A DNA stretch of 43,138 bases. Origin: an uncultured Clostridium sp. Its GTDB lineage: Bacteria; Bacillota_A; Clostridia; TANB77; CAG-508. The notes under the pieces are model-generated. The model searched no databases. It was not told the DNA's origin and saw only the letters and a program-made list of their open reading frames with translations. The position numbers and the translations under genes are program-made. Shown here one piece after another: positions 24,742 through 32,326 of the stretch. The stretch lies in NCBI GenBank assembly GCA_947382445.1, contig CANCZH010000004.1, forward strand, positions 1-43,138, in the 5' to 3' direction. Every line of letters starts with the position of its first letter. Position 1 is the stretch's first letter.

Positions 24742-26952
24742 TTAATTTATTGCTCTTTTTATTAGCCTTAAAGTATTCAAAATAACTGTAATGCTACTTA
24801 GTACCATAGCTAAACTTGCAATCATTGGATTTATAGAAATTCCAATAGGTTTAAATATTCCTATTGCAACTGGTATCATTAAGCAATTGTAAAAAAATGC
24901 CCAAAATAAGTTTTGCTTAATATTTCTTATTGTTTTTTTACTAATATTAATTAAGTTTATAATACTTTTTAAGTTATTTTTAGTTAATATAACATCAGAT
25001 GAATCCATTGCTATATCTGCTCCGCTATTTACACTAACTCCTATATTTGAACTCGCTAAAGCTGGGCTATCATTTATTCCATCTCCACACATCATTACAA
25101 ATTTGTTTTCTTGTTTTAATTTTTTTATTGTATTTGCTTTTTCTGCTGGTAATACATTAGATATTACTTTGGAAATTCCTATTTCTTTTGCAATTTTTTC
25201 TGCTGTTTCTGTGTTATCTCCTGTTAGCATAACTGTATCTATTTTCATTTGAGATAATTCTTTTATTACATTTTTGCTTTCTTCTCTTATAATGTCGTTT
25301 ACTCCTATTATAGCTAGAACTTCTTTGTTTTTAATAACATATATAATGCTATTTCCGTTTTCTGCTAGTCTTTTTTCATCTTTTAAATGTGTATTCTCAA
25401 TATTATATTTTTCAAGTATTTTAGAATTTCCTAGTAATATTTCTTCATTATTGATTTTTCCAGCAATTCCTAGTCCTGAAATGTTTTCAAACTGTTCTAC
25501 ATTTAATATTTCTATTTTGTTTTCTTCTAAATAATCTGTAAATGCTTTTCCTATTGGGTGTGTTCCTTTACTTTCTACACTTCCTACTAATTGCAATAGT
25601 TCTTTTTCTTTAAGTGAACTATAATTGATTACTTCTGCTATTTTTAGTTTTCCATAAGTTAAAGTTCCTGTTTTATCAAAAACTATTGTATTTACTTTTT
25701 GTGCATTTTCTAATATTTCACTCTTTTTTATTAATATTCCATTTGAAGCACATAAACCTTCACTTACAATTATTGCAAGTGGTGTTGCTAACCCTAAACT
25801 GCATGGACAAGCTACTACTAATATAGTAACAAATGTTGTTATTGCTGTTTCAAAACTTTGCCCAATTACTAAATATATCATAAAAGTAAGAATCGCTATT
25901 ACAATTACAGTTGGTACGAAATATCCTGATACTTTATCAGCTACTTTTGCTATTGGAGCTTTTGTGTTACTTGCTTCAACTACTAGTCTAACAATTTCAG
26001 ATACAGTTGATTCCTTTCCTATTTTTTCTGCTTTGTATTCTATATATCCATCATAGTTTAGGCTTCCTGCAATTACTTTACTGCCACTTTCTTTTGATAC
26101 AGGCTTACTTTCTCCTGTAATAAAAGATTCATCTAAATGTGCTTTACCCGTTATTATTTCTCCATCTACTGCTATTTTCTCTCCTGGTCTTGAAATTACA
26201 ATATCTCCTTTATGGATTTCATCAAGAGTAACTGTTTTTTCTTTTCCATCTATTTTTATAGTTGCTGTATTTGGTGTAATTTCAACTAATTTTTGTATGG
26301 CTTCTTTTGTTTTATCTTTACTAATTCCATCAATATATCTTCCCATTTTTATAAAATAAATTACTATACTTGCTGATTCAAAGTATAAGTTCATAACTTC
26401 ATGGTGATTACCAGTGAATACTAAGTACATATTATATAGGCTGTATAGGAAACTTGTTATAACACCTATTCCAACTAATGTATCCATATTAGGAGTTTTA
26501 TGAATTAAGTTTTTATAGCCATTTCTTAAAATGTCAAATCCATATCCTATAAAGCATATTGTTAATAAAGCCAAGCTTATCATGTAGTTTGTAGTGTTTG
26601 TGTGTGGATTAAGGAATGGAATTGTAGGTAAATTTATCATGTGTCCCATTGAAATATACATTAAAATTATTGCTAGAATTGTAAATATTATAAATTTTGT
26701 TTTTTCTGTTTTACTTTTTTCTTCAAATTTTATTTCTTTAAATTCACCTAGACTTTTAAATCCTGCTTGTTTTACAAATTCTTCTATCTTTTCTTGTGTT
26801 AAAATTTTTTCATCATATTCAATAGTAGAATTTGCCATTACTAGGTTAACTGAGGCATTGTAAATTCCATTTTGCTTGTTCAAATATTTTTCTAGTCCAT
26901 TTGAGCAGGCACTACAAGTCATTCCATCAATAGATAAAATTATTTTTTTCAT
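24742..26952 (-). CDS. copA: Copper-exporting P1B-type ATPase CopA
   Basis: This 736-residue ATPase pumps Cu(I) out of the cytoplasm. One N-terminal HMA domain has GMTCSAC with Cys13 and Cys16. Eight membrane helices are expected; the ion-binding CPC lies in VVACPCSLGLATPLA. The actuator loop FITGESKP, the phosphorylation motif FDKTGTLTYGK, the SE/HP motif SKGTHPIGKA and the hinge CGDGINDSPALA are all present. The last helix has the MIASLAMVLSS motif of Cu(I) pumps. Bacillota CopA often has two HMA domains; this has one. It follows copZ by 3 bases. Confidence 0.95.
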   Translation of the reverse strand: MKKIILSIDGMTCSACSNGLEKYLNKQNGIYNASVNLVMANSTIEYDEKILTQEKIEEFVKQAGFKSLGEFKEIKFEEKSKTEKTKFIIFTILAIILMYISMGHMINLPTIPFLNPHTNTTNYMISLALLTICFIGYGFDILRNGYKNLIHKTPNMDTLVGIGVITSFLYSLYNMYLVFTGNHHEVMNLYFESASIVIYFIKMGRYIDGISKDKTKEAIQKLVEITPNTATIKIDGKEKTVTLDEIHKGDIVISRPGEKIAVDGEIITGKAHLDESFITGESKPVSKESGSKVIAGSLNYDGYIEYKAEKIGKESTVSEIVRLVVEASNTKAPIAKVADKVSGYFVPTVIVIAILTFMIYLVIGQSFETAITTFVTILVVACPCSLGLATPLAIIVSEGLCASNGILIKKSEILENAQKVNTIVFDKTGTLTYGKLKIAEVINYSSLKEKELLQLVGSVESKGTHPIGKAFTDYLEENKIEILNVEQFENISGLGIAGKINNEEILLGNSKILEKYNIENTHLKDEKRLAENGNSIIYVIKNKEVLAIIGVNDIIREESKNVIKELSQMKIDTVMLTGDNTETAEKIAKEIGISKVISNVLPAEKANTIKKLKQENKFVMMCGDGINDSPALASSNIGVSVNSGADIAMDSSDVILTKNNLKSIINLINISKKTIRNIKQNLFWAFFYNCLMIPVAIGIFKPIGISINPMIASLAMVLSSITVILNTLRLIKRAIN

Positions 26953-26955
26953 ATT

Positions 26956-27168
26956 CTAATTTTCCTTTACAACTTCAAATCCAAGGTCTTCAATTTTTTC
27001 TTCTAAAACATTTTCTGATATTTCATTATTTGAAGTAATTGTTACTGTTCCAGTAATATGGTCAGCAACTACATTTTCAACTCCATCAATATTTTTTAGA
27101 GCATTTTGTACTCTGTTTTCACAACCATTACATACCATTCCTTGTACTTTAATTATAATTTCTTTCAT
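26956..27168 (-). CDS. copZ: Copper chaperone CopZ
   Basis: This 70-residue HMA-domain protein binds Cu(I) through GMVCNGCENRV (Cys13, Cys16) and should hand it to CopA, encoded 3 bases downstream. Length and fold are typical. No CsoR or CopY gene stands in the operon, so the copper sensor must be encoded elsewhere. The promoter region carries a large palindrome (27249-27288). Confidence 0.93.
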   Translation of the reverse strand: MKEIIIKVQGMVCNGCENRVQNALKNIDGVENVVADHITGTVTITSNNEISENVLEEKIEDLGFEVVKEN

Positions 27169-27245
27169 AAATTTTCTTCCTTTCTGTTATTTATTATTCT
27201 CTTTTTCATATCATTTATCATTAATTTTTCATCAATTTCTCTAAT

Positions 27246-27288
27246 ATTATATCCCCACATATGGTATTTTGTAAATATGTGAGGATAT
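27246..27288 (-). promoter_or_regulatory. copZ promoter overlapped by a 14-bp-arm palindrome
   Basis: On the minus strand TTTACA (27270-27275) and TATAAT (27246-27251) have an 18-base spacer. An inverted repeat with 14-bp arms and one G-T pair (27249-27262 and 27275-27288) covers this promoter. No T-run follows in the minus direction, so an operator is more likely than a terminator. Confidence 0.55.
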
Positions 27289-27311
27289 CTTTAAAAATCT
27301 TTATTTTGTAA

Positions 27312-27977
27312 TTAAAATTCATCTTTTAAAATTTCATTCAAGAAGTCAGTAATATTAATTTCTTTTTCATTAATAGAAATTTTGTTAATGTTCTTATTAT
27401 TTACAAGCAAATTTCCACTAAATAAATCATATTCTATTGTACATATATCATCAATAATAATTTTCTTATCTTCTAATTTAATATCTGGTATATCATAAAT
27501 AATTGAAAATTCATTTCCAATATTTTTTTCTTTAACTCTAAATAAATGTCCACAATATAAGCACAAATGAGTTCTGTGCATAGTATATGCAAATTTTCCA
27601 TTATCTGAATGATAATGATTACAATGACTGCATTTTACCACTTCTAGAGGAATATTATTTAATTTTGATAACATTATTCCACCTAAATCTTTATAGCTTA
27701 ATACACAATTATCATATTCTAAAACTCCATCAAATTCCTTATCGTTTATGTATATTTTAGGTGTAGTATTTTTTAAAATATTATGATAAATAATTTTTAT
27801 TTCTTTGATTTTAGTTTCTTTTAGATTTAACTTATTATTATATTGTTCCTTATTACTACATAAGCATTCTTCAAGTCTGTTTCCTTTTTTATCAGAAGCA
27901 AATGATTTATGTGTTGAACAATAATACTGTGGTGTACCATTACGTAATTTTCCTACATATTTTATATTGCATTCCAT
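27312..27977 (-). CDS. Cys/His-rich protein of unknown function
   Basis: I do not recognise this 221-residue protein. It has a Cys/His-rich N-terminus (Cys at 3, 20, 38, 40, His 23) and a central zinc-ribbon-like set: CSHCNHYH near residue 116 and HRTHLCLYCGH near 134-145. The C-terminal 80 residues are rich in Ile/Asp/Asn beta-type segments. No membrane helix or signal peptide is seen, so it is probably cytoplasmic and metal-binding. It lies upstream of copZ-copA on the same strand, 143 bases away with a separate promoter, so a copper link is only a guess. The ATG follows AAAGGA. Confidence 0.6.
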   Translation of the reverse strand: MECNIKYVGKLRNGTPQYYCSTHKSFASDKKGNRLEECLCSNKEQYNNKLNLKETKIKEIKIIYHNILKNTTPKIYINDKEFDGVLEYDNCVLSYKDLGGIMLSKLNNIPLEVVKCSHCNHYHSDNGKFAYTMHRTHLCLYCGHLFRVKEKNIGNEFSIIYDIPDIKLEDKKIIIDDICTIEYDLFSGNLLVNNKNINKISINEKEINITDFLNEILKDEF

Positions 27978-28028
27978 TATTATGAATTTCCTTTCAAATT
28001 TTTACTTTTTCTACACTTAACTATATTA

Positions 28029-28065
28029 TTATAAAGCTGAGTAATTTTCAACAAATTACTCAGCT
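28029..28065 (-). terminator. Terminator after the LiaF-like gene
   Basis: A 13-bp perfect stem (28035-28047 with 28053-28065) with a 5-nt loop, 11 bases past the LiaF-like stop. The plus-strand side has the longer T-run, so it may work in both directions. A candidate promoter for the Cys/His-rich gene (TTGAAA, 17 bases, TAATAT on the minus strand) overlaps it. Confidence 0.7.
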
Positions 28066-28075
28066 ATTTTTATTT

Positions 28076-28777
28076 TTAAATATATATAATCTCTACTCCT
28101 GCAAAACTTACTTTTCCCTTCAATATTAAAGTTTTTTCTCCAGTTTTTCCTTTATTATTTTTTTCTTCAATTCCACCAAATATAGAATTTACATTATCTA
28201 CTACATTCCATTCTTTTGGAACATATAATTCTACACCTGCAAAGTCAACATCTAAATTGATTATAGCTTCATTTTCTTTTATTCCACTATTGTCAAAATA
28301 TACTTTCATTGCTCCAAATGAACATTTTAAATTTATTTTTTCTAAATCATTTGAATTTATATATTTTATACTTCCTGTAAATTTTGCAAATATATTAACT
28401 TCTCCTTTATTGGTTTCTTCAATAGTTTCTTCATCTTCAAAATCTTTATTTTTATGCTCTTTTTCAAATTTGTATTGTTTTGGATGAATTAAAAAAGATA
28501 ATCCAATACTTAAAAATATAGCAGAACCTAATATTGGGAATGGTGTTAGTTTTTGTATTCCTAATTTATCAGCATACATTATTCCCATTATTGCTAATGG
28601 TATAAATATTCCTGAAAAATTAATATGCTTTATACTGTTTATAATAATTGGTATTAATAATATTGTAATTACTAAATTTAATAAACTAACTCCTGCTAGC
28701 ATTCCTAATTGGTTTAATATTATAGCTACTGCTGCTAAAATAAAAAATGCTCCCCAAAATAAATTTCTAAATTTCAT
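28076..28777 (-). CDS. LiaF-like membrane protein
   Basis: This protein (233 residues from the ATG at 28777) has four hydrophobic helices in the first ~100 residues and then a soluble domain with two short beta-repeats: INLKCSFGAMKVYFDN and LDVDFAGVELYVPKEWNV...NSIFGGIEE. This is the pattern of LiaF and related DUF5668/LiaF C-terminal proteins that tune envelope-stress signalling. I chose the second possible ATG because an AAAGGAG site sits 6 bases before it; an ATG 18 bases upstream would place that site inside the gene. It overlaps the end of the LytTR regulator gene, so the two are made together. Confidence 0.8.
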   Translation of the reverse strand: MKFRNLFWGAFFILAAVAIILNQLGMLAGVSLLNLVITILLIPIIINSIKHINFSGIFIPLAIMGIMYADKLGIQKLTPFPILGSAIFLSIGLSFLIHPKQYKFEKEHKNKDFEDEETIEETNKGEVNIFAKFTGSIKYINSNDLEKINLKCSFGAMKVYFDNSGIKENEAIINLDVDFAGVELYVPKEWNVVDNVNSIFGGIEEKNNKGKTGEKTLILKGKVSFAGVEIIYI

Positions 28778-29228
28778 AATTTCTCCTTTCTTCAAGTCTT
28801 TGCTTTAAAATTTTATAATAATTTTTTGTTACATAGAATTGTTTATTACTTTTAGAAAATTGTACAATACTTGAAGATGTAATGTTTTTATCAATAGAAT
28901 AGACTTGATTTGCATTTAAAATTGTTGATTTTGATACTCTAACAAAATTATTGGGTAATAATTCTTCTAATTCATAAAGCCTATATTTTATTTTATATAT
29001 TTCCTTTTCCGTATGGGCTTGAACACTATTTTCTGCGGTTTCAAAAAATAATATTTGATTTAGTGGTAAATAATATTCTATGTCATTTTTATAAAATACT
29101 AACTTTTGTATTGAATTTATGTTAAAAATAGCTTGCTCAACTTTTTTTATTGATGTATTTAATTCTTTACATCTAATAATTACTTCATCATCTTCTAAAT
29201 TTTCATCAATTTCTATTCGTACTTTCAT
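28767..29228 (-). CDS. LytTR-type DNA-binding regulator without receiver
   Basis: This 153-residue protein has an ~40-residue N-terminal part and a LytTR domain (about 48-148): YLPLNQILFFETAENSVQAHTEKEIYKIKYRLYELEELLPNNFVRVSKSTILN. No receiver domain is present, so it is of the stand-alone type often paired with a small membrane protein that inhibits it. Here the partner is the LiaF-like protein, whose gene overlaps its end. A candidate target, two GTTAATT repeats 21 bases apart, lies in its own upstream region. AAGGAG precedes the ATG. Confidence 0.88.
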   Translation of the reverse strand: MKVRIEIDENLEDDEVIIRCKELNTSIKKVEQAIFNINSIQKLVFYKNDIEYYLPLNQILFFETAENSVQAHTEKEIYKIKYRLYELEELLPNNFVRVSKSTILNANQVYSIDKNITSSSIVQFSKSNKQFYVTKNYYKILKQRLEERRNYEI

Positions 29229-29298
29229 TTTTCATCTCCTTACTGATAGCTTTATTATAACACTTTAAATTTTTAAATAAATATTTTTTGCTTAATAT

Positions 29299-29326
29299 GT
29301 TAATTATATGCTGTAACAGGTTAATT
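29299..29326. promoter_or_regulatory. Candidate LytTR direct-repeat site
   Basis: GTTAATT occurs at 29299-29305 and 29320-29326 (plus strand), 21 bases from start to start. LytTR regulators bind ~9-bp direct repeats spaced by 12-13 bp with a GTTNAT-like core, which this fits. It lies ~70 bases before the LytTR gene's ATG; a TATAAT box lies between. Confidence 0.4.
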
Positions 29327-29333
29327 TTCTGAA

Positions 29334-29368
29334 TAAAAAAAGGATACCTGCATTATTGCAAGCATCCT
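29334..29368 (-). terminator. Terminator after the DUF4097 gene
   Basis: A 12-bp stem with two G-U pairs (29341-29352 with 29357-29368), 4-nt loop, followed on the minus strand by TTTTTTT. A second small repeat (GTATC...GATAC, 29372-29397) precedes it. Confidence 0.85.
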
Positions 29369-29401
29369 ATCGTATCAAAAAAATGCTTCTCTGATACATC
29401 A

Positions 29402-30292
29402 TTAGTTGTCTACTTTAATATCTCCACAATTATTCTTTATTTTTAGTGTTATTTCTGATTTAGGATAATTCTGATTTATTTTTATATCTCCTAAATCTAT
29501 ACTTGCATCTATATAAATTTCATTTGTAGAGCCAATTTTGATATCACCTAAATTATTTTCAATAAAAGAATTTTCTTTTATATTTAGATTATCTATTTTT
29601 ACTTTTCCACAATCTTCTTCTACTTTAAGTGAATTATATACATTATTTATTTTTATATCTCCATAATTATTTTCTACATTAATGTCATTTACTTCTCCTA
29701 CTTTTACGTCTCCTGCAGATTGATTAATTTTTGCTTCAATTGCTTTATCTAATTGTATATCTCCATACTTATTCTTTATATTTACTGTTTTTCCTTGTTT
29801 TACTGAAACATCTCCACAGTCTTCTTCAATTTCTATATTGGCATTTTCAAATTCTTCTACTTCTATATCTCCATAGTTATTAGTAATTTTTATCGTATCC
29901 TCATATTTTTTTGGAATATATACTTCTATTTTTGATATTCTGTTGTTAAATGAAAATATATGTCCCTTTTTTTCTTTCGAAATAATTTTTAATTCATCAT
30001 CTGATTTTTCAATTTTTGTATTTTCTTTTTCTCCATATATTTTTACTTTTATTTTTTCTTCATTTGATGTTTTTATATATACATCTCCTGCATCACATGT
30101 TATATCTATTTTCTCAAAGTTTATATCATATTCTTCATCTACTACTAGTTCTTCACTTACTTTATGTCCAAATTTTATACCAAATAAAAATCTTGATTTT
30201 CCATTTATTACACTAATCATAAAACTAATTAAAGAAATGCAAATAATAACTAGTAATATAATTAATAGTATTATTCCTGTTTTACTCTTCAT
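29402..30292 (-). CDS. DUF4097-type beta-repeat protein, membrane anchored
   Basis: This ~296-residue protein has one N-terminal membrane helix (about 7-30) and then an extracytoplasmic region of short beta repeats. From about residue 66 and then 140 to the end, GDI/GDV turns occur about every 18-20 residues. They partly alternate between Y-G-D-I (NYGDIEV, KYGDIQL, NYGDIKI) and C-G-D-V (DCGDVSV, DCGKVKI, NCGDIKV). DUF4097 repeat proteins are common next to XRE or sigma/anti-sigma genes, with unknown function. I chose the ATG at 30292 because the AAGGAG site is 8 bases before it and only 2 before the first ATG at 30298. It overlaps the XRE gene. Confidence 0.78.
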   Translation of the reverse strand: MKSKTGIILLIILLVIICISLISFMISVINGKSRFLFGIKFGHKVSEELVVDEEYDINFEKIDITCDAGDVYIKTSNEEKIKVKIYGEKENTKIEKSDDELKIISKEKKGHIFSFNNRISKIEVYIPKKYEDTIKITNNYGDIEVEEFENANIEIEEDCGDVSVKQGKTVNIKNKYGDIQLDKAIEAKINQSAGDVKVGEVNDINVENNYGDIKINNVYNSLKVEEDCGKVKIDNLNIKENSFIENNLGDIKIGSTNEIYIDASIDLGDIKINQNYPKSEITLKIKNNCGDIKVDN

Positions 30293-30935
30293 TTTCATTA
30301 CTCCTTAACATAAACATTAATTTTACAATTTCTTCAATTAGTCCATATACTATCCATATTATCCAAGTTATATGCCATGCCATTGTTGTAAAGCTTATAA
30401 ATAAGTATATAATTGTAACAATTATTGCTATGATTTCATTTATTTGTTTTTGCATTTTATTTTCTTTTTCTTCTTTTTTTGTTTTTTCTTTTTTATATAC
30501 TATACATGTGTATACCATTATATATGTTGCTACTCCACATAGTAATAAGAATACTGCTGATGCTAATACTGGATTCATCATAAATACTGGTATTGTTACC
30601 ATTATCCATGCTACTGCAATAAAGTACATTAAAATAGATAATCCAATACCCTTTGCTCTCTTTTCTGTTATTTCTTGTTTGTCATTTTGATTTTCTTGCT
30701 CTTTCTCTTTTACTTTTTCTTCCTCTAATTTTTCATTTTTAGTATTTGTTAGTAATTCGTCAGCTGATATTCCATATAATTCACATATTGGAAGTATTTT
30801 ATCAAAGTCTGGCATACTTTGTCCTGTTTCCCATTTTGAAACAGTTTGTCTTGTAACATTTAATTTATTTGCTACTTCTTCTTGGGATAATTGTTTAGAT
30901 TTTCTTAATTCTAAAAGTTTTTCTCCTATATTCAT
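30282..30935 (-). CDS. XRE-family regulator with C-terminal membrane helices
   Basis: This 217-residue protein has an N-terminal HTH_3 domain (residues ~1-62, LSQEEVANKLNVTRQTVSKWETGQSMPDFDKI). A charged linker rich in Glu/Lys/Gln follows, and then four hydrophobic helices (about 100-150 and 167-207). Such membrane-bound XRE proteins usually control the adjacent membrane-protein gene. Here the DUF4097 gene overlaps its end. A TATAAT box (30956-30961) stands 20 bases before the ATG, but I see no good -35. It is the first gene of the two-gene unit ended by the terminator at 29334-29368. Confidence 0.88.
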   Translation of the reverse strand: MNIGEKLLELRKSKQLSQEEVANKLNVTRQTVSKWETGQSMPDFDKILPICELYGISADELLTNTKNEKLEEEKVKEKEQENQNDKQEITEKRAKGIGLSILMYFIAVAWIMVTIPVFMMNPVLASAVFLLLCGVATYIMVYTCIVYKKEKTKKEEKENKMQKQINEIIAIIVTIIYLFISFTTMAWHITWIIWIVYGLIEEIVKLMFMLRSNENEE

Positions 30936-31050
30936 TTTTTCTCACCTCTTAAAAAATTATAACGTTTCTTTCGGTTGCATTCTACCAATTTGGCTTGGAA
31001 GTTTGTCAACTAATGTTAACTTTATTTAAAATTATACCATATTTTTAATT

Positions 31051-31602
31051 TTAAGAGTGTTTTATTAGCATTTTTATTCCTATACAAATTAGTATTAGCC
31101 CTCCTACAAATTCTGCTTTATTCTCGTATTTTTTTCCGAACTTATTTCCTATTTTTACTCCTATTATTGATATTATAAATGTTATTATTCCTATAATACA
31201 CATTGCTAATAGTAAATTTACTTTTAAAAATGCAAAGCTTATTCCTACTGTTAGTGCATCTATACTTGTTGCTAATGCTAAAACTGTCATTGTTTTAAAG
31301 TCTATTTTATCATTACAGTTTTCCTTTTGTTCTGAAAATGATTCTTTTATCATATTTGCTCCAATAAAGCTTAATAAAGCAAACGCTACCCAATGGTCTA
31401 TTTTAGTTACAAAACCTTGGCATGTTGTTCCAAAACAATATCCTATGCTTGGCATTATTGCTTGAAATATTCCAAAATATAGTGCAATTATTATTGCTTT
31501 TTTCCAATTTATTTTTTTCATCGATAGTCCTTTGCAAATTGATACTGCAAAGGCATCCATTGCTAATCCTATTCCTATTAAAATAATTTCTGTGCTTCCC
31601 AT
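31051..31602 (-). CDS. mntP: Manganese efflux pump MntP
   Basis: This protein (183 residues from ATG 31602) has six hydrophobic helices and the MntP marks: [19 protein letters not shown] with the membrane Asp at the start, and in the second half [16 protein letters not shown] with another Asp. It exports Mn(II) in E. coli. I chose ATG at 31602 because the AAAGG site lies 8 bases upstream; a longer reading would begin with GTG inside that region. No yybP-ykoY (Mn) riboswitch is evident in the short upstream interval. It stands alone between the envelope-sensing block and the higher-GC receiver-like gene. Confidence 0.9.
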   Translation of the reverse strand: MGSTEIILIGIGLAMDAFAVSICKGLSMKKINWKKAIIIALYFGIFQAIMPSIGYCFGTTCQGFVTKIDHWVAFALLSFIGANMIKESFSEQKENCNDKIDFKTMTVLALATSIDALTVGISFAFLKVNLLLAMCIIGIITFIISIIGVKIGNKFGKKYENKAEFVGGLILICIGIKMLIKHS

Positions 31603-31697
31603 TTTATGCACCTTTCTTTTATTATTATATAACTATTTTATTATAGTTTTATTATATTATCATTAATTCTTTATGTTTTTATTATTTTTTATGAAAG

Positions 31698-31731
31698 AAA
31701 AAAGAAGAAGAGGGATTCTCCCTCTTGCTTC
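31698..31731 (-). terminator. Terminator of the receiver-like gene
   Basis: A 7-bp GC-rich stem (31708-31714 with 31720-31726), extended past one mismatch, 5-nt loop, and TTTTTTC on the minus strand. Confidence 0.8.
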
Positions 31732-31756
31732 TTTGCTTATCTAGACTAACCTATGC

Positions 31757-32212
31757 CTATTCGCCACAGTTCACTTTAAGCCACCACTCTGTCAAAGCTT
31801 CATCTAATGCTTTTTCATTACCGACCAACCAGACTTTCGGTGTTCTTTTAGCCATCTCTGAGCGAAAACCTTGATCGGCGATAAGAGTTCTGTTACGTTT
31901 ATTCGGTTCATAAATTATAATGTCTGGTAACTCACATGCCGATGCATTGTAAAAAGAATCAATATATTCAATCATTGTAATACTCTGCATCTTAGGATTC
32001 TGTTCATTAGCCAAACGCCACCATCCGAATCTGCCTGTTACAACGACTAACCTATACTGGGTTCTCTGTTCTTCGAAAAATTCTTCTGCTTTCCCTCCAT
32101 TGCCTATTGCTTCGTAATAACCCCAGTAACGTTTTTCTAACGCTTCTGTGATTGTCCGCATTTTTCGTGAATCCTCCGTCCCAACAACTAAAACATAATT
32201 ATAATTTCTCAT
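31757..32212 (-). CDS. Small receiver-like protein of unknown function, higher G+C
   Basis: I do not recognise this protein by name. It has 151 residues from the ATG at 32212, chosen because GGAGG lies 10 bases upstream. It starts with NYVLVVG-like beta strand YVLVVGTEDSRKMRTITEAL, then a strand RLVVVTGRFGWW, a strand LPDIIIYEPN and a strand PKVWLVGN. This alternating pattern suggests a receiver-like fold, but the place of the phospho-accepting Asp (end of the second strand) reads TGR, so it would not be phosphorylated there. Sampled lines have about 40% G+C, well above neighbours, and codons such as CGC and GGC are used more. It has its own promoter and terminator. Recent transfer is likely. 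Confidence 0.6.
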   Translation of the reverse strand: MRNYNYVLVVGTEDSRKMRTITEALEKRYWGYYEAIGNGGKAEEFFEEQRTQYRLVVVTGRFGWWRLANEQNPKMQSITMIEYIDSFYNASACELPDIIIYEPNKRNRTLIADQGFRSEMAKRTPKVWLVGNEKALDEALTEWWLKVNCGE

Positions 32213-32274
32213 TGATATCATACCTCCTTGAGTATTTTTAGTTTGGTTTATTTGCAACTTTGTATTTCTTTGCT

Positions 32275-32303
32275 AGTATATCATAGTTGTTTACATAAAT
32301 CAA
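32275..32303 (-). promoter_or_regulatory. Promoter of the receiver-like gene
   Basis: TTGATT (32298-32303) and TATACT (32275-32280) on the minus strand, 17-base spacer, with TG one base before the -10. It lies ~60 bases before the ATG. Confidence 0.6.
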
Positions 32304-32326
32304 GTCTGATTTATAAATCTACTTTC

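Noticed and set aside
29402..30292. CRISPR-like repeats in the DUF4097 region
   Set aside because: The repeats are imperfect coding repeats of ~55-60 bases in one reading frame, with no constant repeat and variable spacers.
31603..31756. yybP-ykoY manganese riboswitch before mntP
   Set aside because: The interval is AT-rich with only the terminator of other orientation and no matching stems.
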